A stretch of DNA of 54,648 nucleotides from Kineosporia sp. A_224 (lineage in GTDB: Bacteria; Actinomycetota; Actinomycetes; Actinomycetales; Kineosporiaceae): positions 25,628 to 80,275 of the forward strand of contig NZ_MWLN01000204.1 of the NCBI RefSeq assembly GCF_002198655.1, in the 5' to 3' direction. The position numbers were made by a program, and so were the translations under genes. The notes below the pieces were generated by a model. That model was not told where the DNA came from, searched no databases, and worked only from the letters and a program-made list of their open reading frames with translations. Shown here in pieces: positions 52,407 through 54,648 of this stretch (its first letter is position 1; every line of letters begins with the position of its first letter).

Positions 52407-52787
52407 TCAGGCCGGCAGCTTCTCCGGGTCGTAGCCGACGCCCTCGTGCAGCCGGGTGCGGCGACGGCCCATCGCGGGCCGGGCCGGGGCCGGGTGCGCG
52501 AGCTCCTCCGCGGGGGCGGGCTCGTACGTGACCCCGGCGACGATGCCCTCGGCCATCCCGTAGAGCAGCGGCAGCGCGCCGGCGACGACGCCACCGGTGC
52601 GGGTGACCTGCTGCAGCCCCGGTTCGATCGCCTCGGCGTTGCGCTTGATCGTGCGCACCAGCTCGGCGCAGTCCTCGAGGTTCGTCGCGACCCGGCCGAG
52701 CTGGCCGCCGACGATCCACAGGTAGAGCGCCAGCCCTGCGACGAGCAGGACGACGTCGACGACGGAGAGCACGACGAGCGTGGTCAT
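52407..52787 (-). CDS. Single-pass membrane microprotein 5 of coxG-linked array
   Basis: The protein has 126 residues. One N-terminal transmembrane helix (VVDVVLLVAGLALYLWIVGG) leads into a helical segment (LEDCAELVRTIKRNAEAIEP) and a soluble tail with EPAPAEELAHPAPARP and GYDPEKLPA. It matches no family known to me. It is the last gene of the array and its ATG overlaps the upstream stop by four bases. Confidence 0.72.
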   Translation of the reverse strand: MTTLVVLSVVDVVLLVAGLALYLWIVGGQLGRVATNLEDCAELVRTIKRNAEAIEPGLQQVTRTGGVVAGALPLLYGMAEGIVAGVTYEPAPAEELAHPAPARPAMGRRRTRLHEGVGYDPEKLPA

Positions 52788-53083
52788 GTGCGGACCTTCC
52801 CGAGGACGCGGCCGAGGAACAGGTGGTGCTCGAGGCCTTCGGCGAGGACGGCGTCCACACCGGCCGCGGTCTGCGCGAGCAGCGCGGTGTCGGCGGTGTT
52901 CGCGGCGGCCTGGGCCAGGGTGGCCTTGACCGCGGCGACCCGCTGGTCGATGGTCCGGACCAGCAGCACGAGGACGGTGAGCAGGGCCGCGACGGCGAGG
53001 ACGACGACGAGCCCGGCGATGATCGCGCCCCACCACAGCTGGCGCTGGGTGTCGGTCAGGGCGAGGGCGACGGTGGCGTTCAC
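52784..53083 (-). CDS. Single-pass membrane microprotein 4 of coxG-linked array
   Basis: The protein has 99 residues. WWGAIIAGLVVVLAVAALLT starts a single helix near the N-terminus, followed by an amphipathic Ala-rich helix (RTIDQRVAAVKATLAQAAAN) and LEHHLFLGRVLGKV. The plan resembles DUF948-like membrane proteins. Four bases overlap with microprotein 5, and three bases separate it from microprotein 3, so translation is likely coupled. Confidence 0.72.
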   Translation of the reverse strand: MNATVALALTDTQRQLWWGAIIAGLVVVLAVAALLTVLVLLVRTIDQRVAAVKATLAQAAANTADTALLAQTAAGVDAVLAEGLEHHLFLGRVLGKVRT

Positions 53084-53086
53084 GGG

Positions 53087-53359
53087 TCAGCCTCCCAGCC
53101 GGGCGCGGCCGCGCTGCAGCCCCGCGACGATGACGGGCACGTGCTCGTTCGTGGTGCGCAGCCCGGCGAGGGCCGCCGTGTTGCGCACCGACTCCTGCAG
53201 GGAGTCGTCGATCGCCTGCGCCTGGCCGCCGATCCGGCGGGCCAGCAGGAGGATGGGGACGACGAGTGCGACGACGACGAGGACGACGACGACCCCGATC
53301 GTGTAGCCGACGACCCAGCCGGTCGTCGACCCCTCGCCGGCGGCGTGAAGGACGGACAT
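53087..53359 (-). CDS. Single-pass membrane microprotein 3 of coxG-linked array
   Basis: The protein has 90 residues. A long helix (YTIGVVVVLVVVALVVPILL) is followed by RRIGGQAQAIDDSLQESVRN and a basic end. ATG at 53359 follows GAGGAGC on the minus strand. The gene plan matches the other four members, although sequence identity between them is low. Confidence 0.7.
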   Translation of the reverse strand: MSVLHAAGEGSTTGWVVGYTIGVVVVLVVVALVVPILLLARRIGGQAQAIDDSLQESVRNTAALAGLRTTNEHVPVIVAGLQRGRARLGG

Positions 53360-53367
53360 CGGGCTCC

Positions 53368-53595
53368 TCAGATCGTTTCGCAGAAGTCGCGGACGGGCTT
53401 CAGGCTGGCGTTGACCGACGGCACGACGGTCGGCACCGTGCTGGTCCGGTCGGCGACCGCCCGGACCCCGCCGATGACGGCGTCCAGGGTGCCGGCGACG
53501 GCCTTCAGGTGGCCGATGACCCGGGCGAGCCCGAGCGCGGCGGCGGCGATGATGACGGTGGCGATCACGAGCGTGACCACGGCGACGGCAGGCAT
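53368..53595 (-). CDS. Single-pass membrane microprotein 2 of coxG-linked array
   Basis: The protein has 75 residues: helix VVTLVIATVIIAAAALGLAR, then HLKAVAGTLDAVIGGVRAVA and a tail with VPTVVPSVNASLKPVRDFC. A single Cys lies near the C-terminus. AGGAG precedes the ATG at 53595. Eight bases separate it from microprotein 3. Confidence 0.7.
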   Translation of the reverse strand: MPAVAVVTLVIATVIIAAAALGLARVIGHLKAVAGTLDAVIGGVRAVADRTSTVPTVVPSVNASLKPVRDFCETI

Positions 53596-53606
53596 GTCGG
53601 CTCCTC

Positions 53607-53861
53607 TCAGCCCAGCAGCTTCGCGACCGAGCCGGCGTACCGGACGGCGCCCTGGGCGACGGCGGCGACCGTCGTGTCGGTCTTGGCGAGCAGTGCCGGA
53701 GCGGGCTCCAGCTCCCCGACGAGCGCGACGCCGCCGGCGAGGATGTCGTCCGCGGCACCGCGGATCCGTTCGAGGGCGGCGAGCACCCGGTTGAGCAGCG
53801 CGACGAGCACGGGGGCCACGACGAGCAGCAGCAGGGCGTTGCCGATCCACCAGAGAGTCAT
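53607..53861 (-). CDS. Single-pass membrane microprotein 1 of coxG-linked array
   Basis: The protein has 84 residues: MTLWWIGNALLLLVVAPVLV begins the membrane helix, then NRVLAALERIRGAADDILAG and ALLAKTDTTVAAVAQGAVRY. It is the first of five similar genes after coxG, ten bases from its stop, with AGGAG before the ATG. All five proteins probably face the cytoplasm or periplasm with an amphipathic helix and may assemble together. Confidence 0.72.
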   Translation of the reverse strand: MTLWWIGNALLLLVVAPVLVALLNRVLAALERIRGAADDILAGGVALVGELEPAPALLAKTDTTVAAVAQGAVRYAGSVAKLLG

Positions 53862-53871
53862 CAGGAGCTCC

Positions 53872-54456
53872 TCAGCTCGTCGCCGGGCGGTAGGGCAGGA
53901 AGAACCGGCGGAACACCCGCAGCAGCGCCATCCGAACGGCCTGCAGGCCGATGGCCAGGCCGCTGGCGGCCGCCGCGGTGCCGACCGAGTCGGGGTCGCG
54001 GCCCTCGGCGATGGCGGTGATCCGGTTCTGGACGTTGACCGAGAAGTCCCGCAGCAGGACGGCGTTGACGTCGTTGATCATGCCGCGGCCGTACTGCGCG
54101 GCCGCGCCGGACAGCTGCAGGTCCTGCTCGACGACGACCTTCGTGGCGCCGCCGGCCGCGGACAGCCGGGCGGTGACGAGCATCGCGGCCTGGCCGCGGC
54201 CCTTCTCGTCCGCCCCGGACGCGTCGATGACGATCCGGTGCGCCGCCTCGTCCCGCTCGGTGATCGCGGCCTTGCCGGCGAACTGCATCTTCACCGGGCC
54301 CATCCGGATCCCGACGTGGCCGCCGTACGTGTCGTTGCCGAGGTCGTCGGTCATGGCCGCGCCGGGCAGGCAGGCGGCGACCTGCGGGATGTTCCCGAAG
54401 AACTCCCAGACCCGTTGCAGCGGCTGGGAGACCTCGAACGTGTTCGTGATCAGCAC
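53872..54456 (-). CDS. CoxG-type SRPBCC protein
   Basis: The protein has 194 residues. ITNTFEVSQPLQRVWEFFGN, PQVAACLPGAAMTDDLGNDT, VGIRMGPVKMQFAGKAAITE and LSGAAAQYGRGMINDVNAVL are typical of CoxG (carbon monoxide dehydrogenase subunit G). The C-terminal 50 residues end with a hydrophobic/basic stretch (MALLRVFRRFFLPYRP) that may touch the membrane. CoxG proteins bind quinone-like lipids and help pass electrons from CO dehydrogenase to the respiratory chain. GTG at 54456 follows GGAGGG and overlaps the YHS stop. Confidence 0.93.
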   Translation of the reverse strand: MLITNTFEVSQPLQRVWEFFGNIPQVAACLPGAAMTDDLGNDTYGGHVGIRMGPVKMQFAGKAAITERDEAAHRIVIDASGADEKGRGQAAMLVTARLSAAGGATKVVVEQDLQLSGAAAQYGRGMINDVNAVLLRDFSVNVQNRITAIAEGRDPDSVGTAAAASGLAIGLQAVRMALLRVFRRFFLPYRPATS

Positions 54457-54648
54457 CGCGAACCCTCCGGGAGGTAGTCGTTGGGGGCCTTGGAGAACGC
54501 CGTCCGGCAGCCGGCGCAGCAGAAGTGGTAGGTGGTGCCGTCGAGCTCGTAGGGGAACGCGGCGGGCGACGGCCGGACCGTCATCCCGCACACCGGGTCG
54601 ACGACGTCGGCAGCGGCGGCAGCGGCGGCAGCGGCGGCAGCGGCGGGC
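54450..54648 (-). CDS. YHS-domain protein, N-terminus outside window
   Basis: Only the last 65 residues are visible. A run of Ala coded by a 9-bp repeat is followed by VVDPVCGMTVRPSPAAFPYE and FCCAGCRTAFSKAPNDYL, the Cys-rich YHS metal-binding domain common near copper or CO dehydrogenase genes. The TGA overlaps the start of coxG, so the two are co-translated. The upstream part, beyond the right edge, is unknown and may be a fused domain. Confidence 0.85.
   Translation of the reverse strand, partial: PAAAAAAAAAAAADVVDPVCGMTVRPSPAAFPYELDGTTYHFCCAGCRTAFSKAPNDYLPEGSRC
54612..54648. repeat. 9-bp microsatellite coding polyalanine
   Basis: Repeats of GGCAGCGGC in tandem run to the window edge and encode an Ala-only tract before the YHS domain on the minus strand. 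The full length cannot be seen. Confidence 0.8.

Overview
The window is chromosomal DNA from a very high-GC actinobacterium. Four things support this: strong C/G bias at third codon positions, many GTG starts, a Ku protein with a lysine/alanine-rich tail, and actinobacterial gene neighbourhoods (fba, DUF3151 and purA together; Scr1/WhiJ-type HTH with DUF397 partners; sterol-carrier gene beside purF). The genus cannot be named from sequence alone. There is no rRNA, tRNA, CRISPR array or transposase. At least a dozen genes appear leaderless, with a -10 hexamer ending 6-8 bases before the start codon.

Layout. 1-3137: an HD-GYP membrane protein cut by the left edge, a Cys-rich protein, and class II fructose-bisphosphate aldolase. 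3240-10000: a lipoprotein of the endonuclease/exonuclease/phosphatase fold, DUF3151, an FAD amine-oxidase-like protein, purA, then two secreted proteins (beta-propeller and tripeptidyl-aminopeptidase-like hydrolase). 10252-13335: non-homologous end-joining genes, with ku divergent from separate ligase and polymerase genes. 13427-14048: two coupled small membrane proteins with an antisense short transcription unit over their 5' end. 14049-16508: an AT-richer, probably acquired island with an Scr1-like regulator between two DUF397 proteins. 16827-22329: two related SRPBCC proteins around an aminotransferase/isochorismatase/DinB operon and a FUSC-type membrane protein.

22499-46456 holds most of a purine biosynthesis locus (purD, purC, purS, purQ, purL, purF) split by unrelated cassettes. 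Between purS and purQ lie a membrane-anchored TasA-like protein, a diguanylate cyclase, a SipW-type signal peptidase and a secreted TasA-like protein. Between purQ and purL lie an ECF42-like sigma factor with its YCII/DGPF partner, an OmpA lipoprotein with seven DGSG repeats, a ribbon-helix-helix protein, VOC and DUF2277 proteins and another lipoprotein. Between purL and purF lie a thioesterase-like protein, a second diguanylate cyclase, a LacI regulator, a GNAT, a racemase-like protein and a sterol-carrier protein. purM does not follow purF.

46544-54648 looks like the accessory half of an aerobic CO dehydrogenase (cox)-type locus. XdhC, MoxR ATPase and VWA CoxE-like genes are on the plus strand. 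YHS, CoxG and five consecutive single-pass membrane microproteins are on the minus strand. An AT-richer AlbA_2/Schlafen-type gene sits between them. The structural coxLMS-type genes are not in the window and would be expected to the right. The five-microprotein array and the TasA/SipW/diguanylate cyclase cassette are the best candidates for undescribed systems.
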